Source of the DNA: a virus
Virus record (IMG/VR): IMGVR_UViG_3300009705_000059
Location: 1 to 33,614 of that record
Direction: 5' to 3' (one strand)
DNA: 33,614 bases
Shown piece by piece: positions 22,921 to 30,872 of this stretch. Positions within the stretch are counted from its first letter, which is position 1, and every line of letters starts with the position of its first letter. The notes under the pieces are model-generated. The model was not told the DNA's origin. It saw nothing but the letters and a program-made list of their open reading frames with translations, and did not search any database. Position numbers and translations under genes: made by a program.

Positions 22921-23812
22921 ATTTTTTTATCCCATCAAACAGGTAGTTTGCAATATTTTCATTTCCCTCTTCAGTAAAGTGTCCATCACCTGGTACTAAA
23001 CCAGCAGTATCTAACCTTTGATTACTTAAGCTTATTCCACCACTTAGTGGTAACCAATTTATTCTATCTATAACTTCTTCAATAGGTGGAAAATTTGTTT
23101 CATTTGGATGATAAGTTTTATAATCACCCTCAATTATATCCCGAAATTTATCCACCTCATCCATTTTAGTTGTTACAATATTATTGGGCTTTGATGTTTC
23201 ATTATCCCAATTAAAATCCAAACTAAAACATCTGTATTCACCACCTTTAGATTCTATTAAATCTTGTAATTGATAAAGTTCCCAAATAAATTTAAAAGTA
23301 TTAAAGTTTATATCATATGATTTTACCATAGCCTGTTTAAAATAAGCTCCTTCAATTTTTGAATATTCTCCCGTAATCAGAGTTTTGATTTCGCTGACGA
23401 TAATATGTTCATTACTTGGATAATTAAAAATATTAAATAATTTAACAAGAAACTCACTTCTATCAAAATGTGGTACTTGGTGTATAATTAAATGATTTGA
23501 TAAATCGCCAACTTTAAAAATGTAATTATGAATGGCTCTAACATTAGCTTCAACTCCTTGACCCCCAAACCCAAAATTTAAAAGTTTATCATACTTTAAA
23601 TAGTTGTTTAACTTTCCAATCCAAGTTAAATTTTTTGTAATCCACTCGTGTGTTGTAAGTGTGTTGTTGTAGTGTTTTTTTAATTCATCACTTGCAAATT
23701 CAAGTTCAGGTACAATTTGTGTTCTTTCTCCTAACTCATCTTTGGCATTAAAATTTTTTACAAACGCAGAACCTTGTGTGTGAGAACATCCCAACCCAAT
23801 TAAAGTTTTCAT
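22892..23812 (-). CDS. SGNH-hydrolase-like protein with GCS in place of GDS, 306 aa
   Basis: The 306-residue protein starts MKTLIGLGCSHTQG, where C9-S10 stands where GDS hydrolases have D-S. NFGFGGQGVEAN (about 80-91) gives a block II Gly/Asn pattern, and DGHFTEEGNENIANYL (about 277-292) gives the C-terminal Asp-His pair. Such GCS/GxS variants occur in carbohydrate-esterase-like phage proteins, but the substitution could alter or abolish activity. It begins by TAATG overlap with the radical SAM gene. It resembles the other two SGNH-like genes in motif layout only, so they probably diverged long ago or act on different acyl groups. Confidence 0.7.
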   Translation of the reverse strand: MKTLIGLGCSHTQGSAFVKNFNAKDELGERTQIVPELEFASDELKKHYNNTLTTHEWITKNLTWIGKLNNYLKYDKLLNFGFGGQGVEANVRAIHNYIFKVGDLSNHLIIHQVPHFDRSEFLVKLFNIFNYPSNEHIIVSEIKTLITGEYSKIEGAYFKQAMVKSYDINFNTFKFIWELYQLQDLIESKGGEYRCFSLDFNWDNETSKPNNIVTTKMDEVDKFRDIIEGDYKTYHPNETNFPPIEEVIDRINWLPLSGGISLSNQRLDTAGLVPGDGHFTEEGNENIANYLFDGIKKYEKTLKENS

Positions 23813-24747
23813 TACACCCCCAAGTATTCTAACATCGGTGATAACTCTTTATAAGAACAATTCTTACAATGTGATGTTGGGTTGTTTGTTTCACAACCTT
23901 TTTTTACATTTTTAAAATCTTCCAGTTCTCTAATCTCATCTATAGAGTTTGCAAATAAATTACCAAATGGTTCAGCACCCGTATTCAAACAACACATTTT
24001 GACATGTCCCTCGACTGTAGTGTATAATCCATTCTGTACCCAAAAACAATCTGGGAAATCCCATTTTGATTTACCCATAATATTTCCACGCCATTTTGTT
24101 TTCAAGTAATCCAATTGTTGTTTTGTATAACCTGATGTTGCTATGTCTGAAGTAATACTTGTATCTTCGTCCCATATTTGTGCGATGTTTAATCTTAACT
24201 TTCCTAAGTTATTTTCTTCTCGTAACTCATCTACCTTTTCAATATCATCTACATTGTATGCATTTACAACATAATTTACAACTACCTCACAATCATATCG
24301 ATTAATTGTTTTAAAATCTTCTAAAAACTTTAACAACTTATCCCACTTTGCGGGTGCTCTATCTCGTTCATAGTGTTCTTTATACCCATCAATTGAAAAA
24401 TATAATATATCGATATACTTCATACACTCTTGATATTTTCTTCTGAACTCCAATCCCTCTTTTATATTATATTGACAATTGGATGCAACAATAAGTTTTG
24501 CATTTGGAAAAACATCTTTAAACATTTTACACACTTCATCAAAGTTTGGATGTAACATTGGTTCACCCATACCCATAAGTTTTGCTTCTTCAATTGGATG
24601 ATGTTTTATACCATCGAGCAACTTACCCCAATTCTCTAAACTCATATGTTTTAGTGGGCCGATGACATCAGTACGATTACAAAAACTACAATCTAAATTA
24701 CAATAGTTTGTAGTTTCTAAATATGCGTATGTTATTGGTTTAGACAT
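23812..24747 (-). CDS. Radical SAM enzyme with SPASM-type C-terminus, 311 aa
   Basis: The N-terminal CxxxCxxC is TTNYCNLDCSFCNRT, with C16, C20 and C23 ligating the 4Fe-4S cluster. GMGEPMLHP (about 59-67) is the GGE-type SAM motif. The C-terminal part has CFWVQNG..MCC and C..NNPTSHCKNCSY cysteines (about 230-303), matching a SPASM or twitch auxiliary-cluster domain. Related enzymes modify peptides or catalyse sugar epimerisation and dehydration. In a sugar operon, an aminosugar-modifying step is as likely as peptide modification. It is adjacent to the next gene's stop with no gap. Confidence 0.87.
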   Translation of the reverse strand: MSKPITYAYLETTNYCNLDCSFCNRTDVIGPLKHMSLENWGKLLDGIKHHPIEEAKLMGMGEPMLHPNFDEVCKMFKDVFPNAKLIVASNCQYNIKEGLEFRRKYQECMKYIDILYFSIDGYKEHYERDRAPAKWDKLLKFLEDFKTINRYDCEVVVNYVVNAYNVDDIEKVDELREENNLGKLRLNIAQIWDEDTSITSDIATSGYTKQQLDYLKTKWRGNIMGKSKWDFPDCFWVQNGLYTTVEGHVKMCCLNTGAEPFGNLFANSIDEIRELEDFKNVKKGCETNNPTSHCKNCSYKELSPMLEYLGV

Positions 24748-25632
24748 TTACTTAGGTGTCCTATTAAACCAATCTATTGTTTTCTTAAATCCGTTATCAT
24801 TATACATCCACTCAACACCTCGGTCATTTATAATTTTTTTTAATTGAAATGGCGATGGATGTTTCTTACTCCAACCACCTAAACGAATAACATTTCCAGA
24901 TTTATCCTTAGTTTCTGTATCGGGTGAAACAAACCTATTTTGTGTTCTGATAAGCAATCCATTTGCTGTACTGAGATATGAATTATAAATTCCCATTAAA
25001 TGTAAATACTCTGCTTGAAATACATGCATCAATGGATTTATAGTATCTTTTGTTTTATCATCAATGTACATATAATCAAACATTCCTGCAAATACATCAA
25101 AAACTTCTGGCTTTCCAAAAAAATAATAATCTTGTGTCCACAAATCTTGTTGTAATTCACCCTCATCTGTAACATCATTATGAATCATAGTTCCACTTGA
25201 TGAAAAAATATTTCTCGATGATAATTGTGGATTTATTCTTTCATCTCCACCACCTCGTAGTTGTGTGATATTCGATAACATTTTATCTATGGTATTTTTT
25301 GGTATTAAATAATCACATCTTGTCTGTAAAACCCCATCATATACTACATCGTGTGAATTTCTCAATTCATTTACTTTTTTAAATGTATAACAATAGTGTG
25401 GTTGATGACGACCAGTTGGATGATTTTTTAAATCATAAGGACAATCTTCTTCTTTTAATCTTTCCCACTTTGTTATCCAATCCCAATTGGTATAATCAAT
25501 TTCATCTTCCCAAGTAGAAACAAAGAAATCAAAATGTACTCCATCATATAAAGTAGTCCAATGCTTATACAACTCTTGTGTAATATCAAGATATTTTCCA
25601 CTTCCATTTAACATTACTGCTATATTAATCAT
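24748..25632 (-). CDS. Glycosyltransferase-like protein, paralogue 1 of a pair, 294 aa
   Basis: The 294-residue protein has HFDFFVSTWEDE (about 33-44), VLQTRCDYLI (about 101-110) and a QDYYFFGKPEVFDVFAGMFD segment (about 167-186) that parallel those of the next gene upstream. This layout, a central short strand carrying FF(V)STWxD and an R-x-D segment, is typical of a phage and bacterial family that I regard as GT-A-like, possibly glycosyltransferases. No strict DxD site is clear. ATGA overlap with its paralogue supports tandem duplication. Confidence 0.62.
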   Translation of the reverse strand: MINIAVMLNGSGKYLDITQELYKHWTTLYDGVHFDFFVSTWEDEIDYTNWDWITKWERLKEEDCPYDLKNHPTGRHQPHYCYTFKKVNELRNSHDVVYDGVLQTRCDYLIPKNTIDKMLSNITQLRGGGDERINPQLSSRNIFSSSGTMIHNDVTDEGELQQDLWTQDYYFFGKPEVFDVFAGMFDYMYIDDKTKDTINPLMHVFQAEYLHLMGIYNSYLSTANGLLIRTQNRFVSPDTETKDKSGNVIRLGGWSKKHPSPFQLKKIINDRGVEWMYNDNGFKKTIDWFNRTPK

Positions 25633-26303
25633 ACTTCTCTTTCGTGTAGTTTACTAAACTGAAATTTGTGTGTAAGATTTTCTACTTTTAAATCTAAATA
25701 ATTTTCTTCAATTACATATGCGTGATAATTGTGTCCGCCGTGAGTACCAACTACCTCAGAGTTACTATCAACTTTAGATAGTCTATTTATGCCATTAAAA
25801 TATGATTTCCAACCAGTTGCATATAAATCAAATGATAATGATGTACCGAGAAAATAATAATCTGCTGGTAAATAAGGATGACCATCTTTTTTCTCTATCC
25901 CACTATGAGTGTTAATTTCATAATCTCCGTGATTATTACTTTTTTTATTTAAAAGTTCTAATAGATGTTCTTTTTCAAAATATATTTCACCCCTTGTCCA
26001 TAAAACATAATCATAAATAAAATTATTATTGACTTCGTGTATAGTTTTTAGTAAATTTACTCTGTGAATAGTATATGATGCCCTATCAGTATTATTTTTA
26101 AACTTTATAATATCTGGAGTAATAAATTCTGCTGTGGTAAAAAAATCAAATGGTCTTTTATCTTCAAAATCATCCCAAGTAGAAACAAAAAAATCTATTT
26201 CTAAATGTGGATTTTCATTTAAGTTTTTATATACTTCGTTTATAACTTGATATGTTCGTGTTTGACCAAATAAACATATAGCAATTCTTTTTTTATTTAT
26301 CAC
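25629..26303 (-). CDS. Glycosyltransferase-like protein, paralogue 2 of a pair, 224 aa
   Basis: The 224-residue protein starts RIAICLFGQTRTYQV, then IDFFVSTWDD (about 36-45), VLWTRGEIYF (about 100-109) and DYYFLGTSLSFDLYATGW (about 148-165). The FF-V-STW-x-D and R-x-x-x-F segments, and the DYYF(F/L)G segment, are shared with the adjacent 294-residue gene, so the two are diverged tandem paralogues. Both are glycosyltransferase-like by fold pattern only. The start overlaps the end of the nucleotidyltransferase gene by 11 bases. Confidence 0.62.
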   Translation of the reverse strand: MINKKRIAICLFGQTRTYQVINEVYKNLNENPHLEIDFFVSTWDDFEDKRPFDFFTTAEFITPDIIKFKNNTDRASYTIHRVNLLKTIHEVNNNFIYDYVLWTRGEIYFEKEHLLELLNKKSNNHGDYEINTHSGIEKKDGHPYLPADYYFLGTSLSFDLYATGWKSYFNGINRLSKVDSNSEVVGTHGGHNYHAYVIEENYLDLKVENLTHKFQFSKLHEREV

Positions 26304-27018
26304 TAAGGTAATTCTCCAAATACTCTGGTGTTCCTAATTCATATATTTCATCAACCATATAGATTCCAATTTTCTTACCATCTTTTATTGCCCAATTATA
26401 AACTGGTGCAACATAGAACTCTCCATTGGTTCTGCTATTCTCTTCAATCATTTGTTCTGCATACTTAACAAAATCTCTACCCTCACTCCAATAATAATAT
26501 CCAGCAGTTGCATTGTTTGAGATAACTTTCTTTTCTGCTACCTCTTCTACATAACCATCTTGACCACATTTAGCATAACTCCAATCTTCACTATCTCCTT
26601 TAAAACAAGGAATACCACCATCAAACTTTTGAAAGTTATCCCACATATTCAAATTATAATCAATCATTTGGTCGGTGTTAAAACTCAACATTGGTGTATC
26701 ATTATCATAATATTGTCGTGCAGATAACATTGTTTGTGCAGCACCTTCTGTTACATCTGGTAAACAAATCACTTCCCAATTTTCATGCCCGATGATATCA
26801 TCAAAGATACTAAAATCATATTTATCATAATCTTCTCGTAAACAAATTATTACAAACTCATACTGGTCATCAAACTCTATATTAAGATTTTCAATTACTC
26901 TCTGTATCATTGGTTTTCCATTCACATCAATAAATGGTTTTGAATCTGTATAACCATTTTCAGTAAATCTTGAACCTCTACCTGCCATTGGTACTACAAT
27001 ATTAAAATTTTGTCTCAT
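26293..27018 (-). CDS. Sugar-1-phosphate nucleotidyltransferase-like protein
   Basis: The 241-residue protein has the N-terminal nucleotide-binding signature VVPMAGRGSRF (8-18), the KPFI/KPMIQR segments (27-40) with Lys27 and Lys35, and FNTDQM (about 113-118) with the metal-binding Asp. This is the GT-A-like nucleotidyltransferase fold that activates a sugar or a polyol phosphate with CTP, UTP or dTTP. Its substrate is not shown by the sequence. Overlaps of 11 and 4 bases place it in the glycan operon, with the NeuA-like, HAD and NeuB-like genes on either side. Confidence 0.85.
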   Translation of the reverse strand: MRQNFNIVVPMAGRGSRFTENGYTDSKPFIDVNGKPMIQRVIENLNIEFDDQYEFVIICLREDYDKYDFSIFDDIIGHENWEVICLPDVTEGAAQTMLSARQYYDNDTPMLSFNTDQMIDYNLNMWDNFQKFDGGIPCFKGDSEDWSYAKCGQDGYVEEVAEKKVISNNATAGYYYWSEGRDFVKYAEQMIEENSRTNGEFYVAPVYNWAIKDGKKIGIYMVDEIYELGTPEYLENYLSDK

Positions 27019-27746
27019 CCTGCATATGCTCCTATATGTTCATCTTCTAAAAAGAAATCTACTATCTTTTTATCAATATCTATTTCTAAACTTAGATACT
27101 TATTTTTAAAATATGGTTCTTCTATTTTATTTGGTTCTACTTTAAATTTTGTTGGATTTCCAATTGGATACTGAAATAAGATTGGTACATCACTTTTTGT
27201 CAAAAATGCATCTGCTGTCATATGAGTACTTCTTTTAGGATATTCTAATCCGTTATTAAAGATTGGATTTAAAACTCCATACTTTTTAAAAGTTTCATAT
27301 TGATGATAACTTCTACCATCATCTCTACCATCCATACTCCACTTAGTATTGTTTTTTATATGTTCTTTTACATCATCTAAACTAACTGATGGATGACCTT
27401 CTTTTACACCTTTAAATGGAATTTCATTTAACCAATCACTCATATAATCAAAATAAAATTGATATGGTATTTCAAGATATAACATTTCAAAATATTTTGG
27501 ATTTTCTAAATAATATCTTTTTGCTATATCAATTGGACTACCAGGTATTATACGATTCCAACCACTTATTCTTTTTTTTAATACTTCATCAGAATAGGTA
27601 TCTTTTAATTTATCAAGTTTTTTAAAACTATCGAGATATCTTTCATACACTTCTTCTGTTGAGATTAAATCAAATGATTCTAAATCTGTCCACGAATCTG
27701 TCCAATATTTAACTGAAGTATTCTCATACTCACCATTCTGTATCAT
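27015..27746 (-). CDS. Member A of a three-gene phage paralogous family (degenerate H-R motif), 243 aa
   Basis: The start is taken at the ATG at 27746, with AGGAG at 27754-27758 (7 bases upstream); the TTG one codon before is less likely. The protein has the family pattern YW, then SFDLISTEE (N-terminal), LYLEIP (middle), FKKYGVLNPIF, then a R-S-T-H-M segment, DVPILFQYP and a C-terminal LEIDIDKKIVDFF. The other two members have R-G-S/T-H-R where this has R-S-T-H-M, so the arginine expected in a ParB-like D/G-x-H-R site is lost. It overlaps the HAD gene by 17 bases. Function is unknown. Confidence 0.68.
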   Translation of the reverse strand: MIQNGEYENTSVKYWTDSWTDLESFDLISTEEVYERYLDSFKKLDKLKDTYSDEVLKKRISGWNRIIPGSPIDIAKRYYLENPKYFEMLYLEIPYQFYFDYMSDWLNEIPFKGVKEGHPSVSLDDVKEHIKNNTKWSMDGRDDGRSYHQYETFKKYGVLNPIFNNGLEYPKRSTHMTADAFLTKSDVPILFQYPIGNPTKFKVEPNKIEEPYFKNKYLSLEIDIDKKIVDFFLEDEHIGAYAG

Positions 27747-28041
27747 CAAAGAACTCCTCTGGTCTTAATGCTTTATCATCTATGTAGTGTGTAGCATCGT
27801 GTTCCTTAAACCACAAATCGTGATACTTACAACCCCACTCTTCTAATTGGTATTCTGTAATTGGTCGGTAATGTTTTTCACCTCTACCACTCTTTAATCC
27901 TCTTGCAGTATAAAATACAATCGTATGACCTTCATCATATAATTTATTTATCTGTTTGATTCTATGTGTATAAGGTGTTCTTCCAATAACCTTTCCAACT
28001 TCTTCACAAATCGTGCCATCTATATCTATAACATATTTCAT
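27730..28041 (-). CDS. HAD-superfamily phosphatase-like protein, 103 aa
   Basis: A compact 103-residue HAD protein: motif I DIDGT (6-10), motif II TAR (45-47), motif III Lys79 (KEHDA) and motif IV DDKAL (88-92). All catalytic residues are present, and the cap is nearly absent. It resembles capsule-biosynthesis-type phosphatases, and in this setting could dephosphorylate a sugar phosphate, such as the NeuB product precursor. There is no Shine-Dalgarno site, only an AT run and 12 bases to the preceding stop. Confidence 0.85.
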   Translation of the reverse strand: MKYVIDIDGTICEEVGKVIGRTPYTHRIKQINKLYDEGHTIVFYTARGLKSGRGEKHYRPITEYQLEEWGCKYHDLWFKEHDATHYIDDKALRPEEFFDDTEW

Positions 28042-28053
28042 TAATAATAAATA

Positions 28054-28869
28054 TCAATCACATTTATAAGTGTCTAATATTTCTTTATCCTCATCGTAAA
28101 CATTTAATTCTTTATTAATATAATCTATTTCAAGATAGTAGTTTGTGGCTGGATAATCTAAGAATACACCACTACCCCACTTATACCAAGATGTACACAT
28201 TTTCAATGTTAGTTTATCCTTAAATCTTGGAAAAAAAATTGGAAATCCGTATCCTAATTTACCAAGCATCCAAGCTCTATGTGAACCTCTATTAAAGATA
28301 TCGGTATTGTCTTGTAACTTAAATAATGGTGATATTAAACCATCGTTCTTAATACTTAAAAACCACTCTACACTAAAATTTGCTCTCCAAGAAAACTCTT
28401 CTGGTTTATTTGTTTTGTGTTTTTGTGGATGTCGTTTATCATACTCATCCCTTAATCCTAACCAATCCCCATCCCAATTAACTTCATCTAAAAATTTATT
28501 TAAAATTGTAGTATCTGTATTGTGATTATATTGAGTTATATATTTTTTTAAAAACTTATTTGGTATTTCAATAAATGCATATGTTCCATTATGATATGCA
28601 TCTTTAAACATAGTTTTATGTTGTATATCAAGTGTTATATTTAATTTCTCTTCTGAGTTTCTTGATTTGGGATGTGTAAATTGTATCTTAGTAAATTGGT
28701 ATTTATCCCCCCTATCTATCACATCAAGAACTTGATTTTCGTGTCCTAATTCCCATCCATCGTTTAATAACATATCCTTTGATTTATGTACTAATTTTAA
28801 TAAATCAAGAAATTTAATTTCATCAAAAGATTTAAATTTTTTGTAATGTTCAAATTTAAGATTGTTCAT
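28054..28869 (-). CDS. Member B of a three-gene phage paralogous family, R-G-S-H-R motif, 271 aa
   Basis: The 271-residue protein has SFDEIKFLDLL near residue 15, AFIEIP in the middle, FLSIKNDGLISPLF (about 169-182), R-G-S-H-R (about 193-197) followed by AWMLGKLGYGFPIFFP, and a C-terminal YYLEIDYINKELNVY. The same pattern appears in the genes at 27015 and 30066. The core DGLIxP then G-x-H-R-A recalls the ParB/sulfiredoxin-like fold also seen in the 16206 gene. Overlap with the CMP-sugar synthetase gene is 14 bases. It may be a regulator, a nucleotide-binding enzyme or a glycan-related protein. Confidence 0.68.
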   Translation of the reverse strand: MNNLKFEHYKKFKSFDEIKFLDLLKLVHKSKDMLLNDGWELGHENQVLDVIDRGDKYQFTKIQFTHPKSRNSEEKLNITLDIQHKTMFKDAYHNGTYAFIEIPNKFLKKYITQYNHNTDTTILNKFLDEVNWDGDWLGLRDEYDKRHPQKHKTNKPEEFSWRANFSVEWFLSIKNDGLISPLFKLQDNTDIFNRGSHRAWMLGKLGYGFPIFFPRFKDKLTLKMCTSWYKWGSGVFLDYPATNYYLEIDYINKELNVYDEDKEILDTYKCD

Positions 28870-29515
28870 AATATCCTCGAACTATTTCAAAATCTGTTTC
28901 TGTATCTACATCTAACAATTCCTTTTCACTCCAATCTGTTATAAGTGGAAATGGATTATCTTTTGTGTTTGGAAATAATTCCCACTCCTTTAACATATAA
29001 TTCTTTTCATAAAATACTAAAGAGTGTGTGGCGGAATAAACCCAAGGTCCAGCAGTTGTAGATAATCTATCATTAGGTTTAAAATTTATTGGATTGCGAT
29101 GCTTATCCCAAAAAAAGTTTCTTTCTTGTTGGACTGTAATCATACTCTTCATTCTACTTTCTTTAAAAACTCTTATACAATGATTTAACTTATCAACTTC
29201 TAAAAATGGTTGACATGGATTATAGTTTACAATAAATTCTGATTCTACATTTTCTAAATGTTTATACATTACCGAATGATGACAATTACCTGGTGCAATT
29301 GATTCATAATCTCTATGTAGTATTTGTACACCATCAATTACTTTATCTTTTAATTCTTTATCATAAACTGCTAAATACTTTTCATCAACATCTAACTTAC
29401 TTAGATTTTCCAATGCAATATCAATCAATGTTGTATTCCCCAATGGTCGTAGATGTTTATTTGGACATCTTGTACTTGTTTTTCTTGCGTGTATAATTCC
29501 TGCTAGTGTTTTCAT
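28856..29515 (-). CDS. CMP-sugar synthetase-like protein (NeuA family type), 219 aa
   Basis: The start is the ATG at 29515, which overlaps the preceding stop as ATGA, rather than the in-frame TTG at 29527. IIHARKTSTRCPNKHLRPLG (7-26) is the CMP-N-acylneuraminate/Kdo cytidylyltransferase signature (usually IPARxxSxRxPxKNL), with Arg11 and Lys20 as expected nucleotide ligands. Later LLDVDTETDFEI segments match the metal-site region. It would activate a nonulosonic acid with CTP for the transferases in the operon. The separation from the NeuB-like gene by about 9 kb within the same operon is unusual. Kdo or other acidic sugars remain possible. Confidence 0.85.
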   Translation of the reverse strand: MKTLAGIIHARKTSTRCPNKHLRPLGNTTLIDIALENLSKLDVDEKYLAVYDKELKDKVIDGVQILHRDYESIAPGNCHHSVMYKHLENVESEFIVNYNPCQPFLEVDKLNHCIRVFKESRMKSMITVQQERNFFWDKHRNPINFKPNDRLSTTAGPWVYSATHSLVFYEKNYMLKEWELFPNTKDNPFPLITDWSEKELLDVDTETDFEIVRGYYEQS

Positions 29516-30069
29516 AAGTTTATCCAATATTTACTTTTTTTTAATCCTTTAGAAAATGCTTCTTTAAATTTAGATGTAATTATTTCTACATCCTTTAACT
29601 CTTCCATCAACTCAACTTTTCTATCTTTTTCTTTTGCTGTATTGTAATATGGTATTTCAATATCCCATCCTAAGTATTTTGGTATGTGAGTAGATAATTT
29701 TTTCAAATCAAAAAATTTTACTTTTGCACCAGTCCAATTTTCGTTAAATATAATATCAGTTATGAAAAATCTCATTACATCGTTTTGAAAATAATCTAAC
29801 TTTGGATAGAAAGGTTTAGTTACATCTATATCCTCTCCCCACTCTAATAACTCACTCCATGCCCTTTCCTTCTCTGTTCTAATAGGTATTAGTATTTGTA
29901 AATCACTATCATTCCAATCTATAAAATTGTCTACATTCCAATCCAGTCCTTGTTGTTCTCTAAGTTGGAATCCATCGTATCTTAAATAAATTTGTTTTAT
30001 TGATTGGCTACCATTCTTTGCAACTCCAACCAATATAGATTTATCTTTTTTTAAATATCGTGTACTCAT
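29512..30069 (-). CDS. Sulfotransferase-like protein 1, 185 aa
   Basis: The 185-residue protein begins ILVGVAKNGSQSIKQIYLR (12-30), a 5'-phosphosulfate-loop pattern with Lys18 and Ser21/Ser23. ILIPIRTEKERAWSELLE (about 59-76) matches the 3'-phosphate-binding R...S motif. PAPS-dependent sulfotransferases carry these two blocks. It may sulfate a sugar of the glycan. It overlaps both neighbours by four bases (ATGA). A second, more canonical sulfotransferase lies at 32497. Confidence 0.7.
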   Translation of the reverse strand: MSTRYLKKDKSILVGVAKNGSQSIKQIYLRYDGFQLREQQGLDWNVDNFIDWNDSDLQILIPIRTEKERAWSELLEWGEDIDVTKPFYPKLDYFQNDVMRFFITDIIFNENWTGAKVKFFDLKKLSTHIPKYLGWDIEIPYYNTAKEKDRKVELMEELKDVEIITSKFKEAFSKGLKKSKYWINL

Positions 30070-30872
30070 ACTAATTTTTTTCCCTCTCTATAAAACTTCA
30101 AAGATTTTTTATCTAAATTTATTCTCATAGTTATATTCTTCTCATCAAAATTTTCTGCTAACTCAACTTCCCATTTTCTTTTATTTTTTGGGTGTTGTAG
30201 AATAAAAGGAACATTACTTTTAGTATGAGCAAGAAATAATGCTCTATGTGTTCCTCTACTAAATGCGTGTGTTCTACTATTAAACATTATAGGATAGATT
30301 AAGCCATTTTCTTTTATTGAAATGTATTGACCAACATCTAAATCTAATCTCCAAGCCGGGTCAGCCCAATCTCCAAAATAATCAATATACTTTCCAACAT
30401 TTTTATATTTCGTATCATATTCATCAACTAAATTTAAAACCACATCTCGTGATAAATCCGTAGTATCAACTTCAGTCATAAACTCTCTAAAATAAGTTAC
30501 ATCACGATTCGAATGAACTGCAGTTTGGTATTTATTAAACAACCAACTTGGTATTTCTAAATAGATAAAATCTTTCCATGATTTATTTAACCCTACCATA
30601 TCCATAGATACTACATCTGCTTTTGCCTGTGTAACTTTATCCCCATATGGATTAATATTATAATATCGTGGATTATATCCCAACCAAAATCCTTCATGGT
30701 CAACTTCTTCTACATCTGAATTAACTGGTCGTTCATTCTCCCCACCAAGTTTTTCTTTACCACTCTGCTCTAATAAAGATTGATTTTTTAAATATAAATC
30801 TATCATATCTTGATAAGAAACTATATCAAACGAATTTAAATGTTTAAATGTATTAAACCAATAATTAACCAT
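30066..30872 (-). CDS. Member C of a three-gene phage paralogous family, R-G-T-H-R motif, 268 aa
   Basis: Start at the ATG at 30872, with AAGG 7 bases upstream; a longer frame would lie inside the SGNH gene. The 268-residue protein has YWFNTF..LNSFDIVSY (N-terminus), YLEIP, YISIKENGLIYPIMF (about 187-201), R-G-T-H-R (about 212-216) followed by ALFLAHTKSNVPFILQHP, and a C-terminal ITMRINLDKKSLKFY. It aligns along its length by pattern with the 27015 and 28054 genes. It overlaps the sulfotransferase by 4 bases and the SGNH gene by 8. Function is unknown. Confidence 0.68.
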   Translation of the reverse strand: MVNYWFNTFKHLNSFDIVSYQDMIDLYLKNQSLLEQSGKEKLGGENERPVNSDVEEVDHEGFWLGYNPRYYNINPYGDKVTQAKADVVSMDMVGLNKSWKDFIYLEIPSWLFNKYQTAVHSNRDVTYFREFMTEVDTTDLSRDVVLNLVDEYDTKYKNVGKYIDYFGDWADPAWRLDLDVGQYISIKENGLIYPIMFNSRTHAFSRGTHRALFLAHTKSNVPFILQHPKNKRKWEVELAENFDEKNITMRINLDKKSLKFYREGKKLV

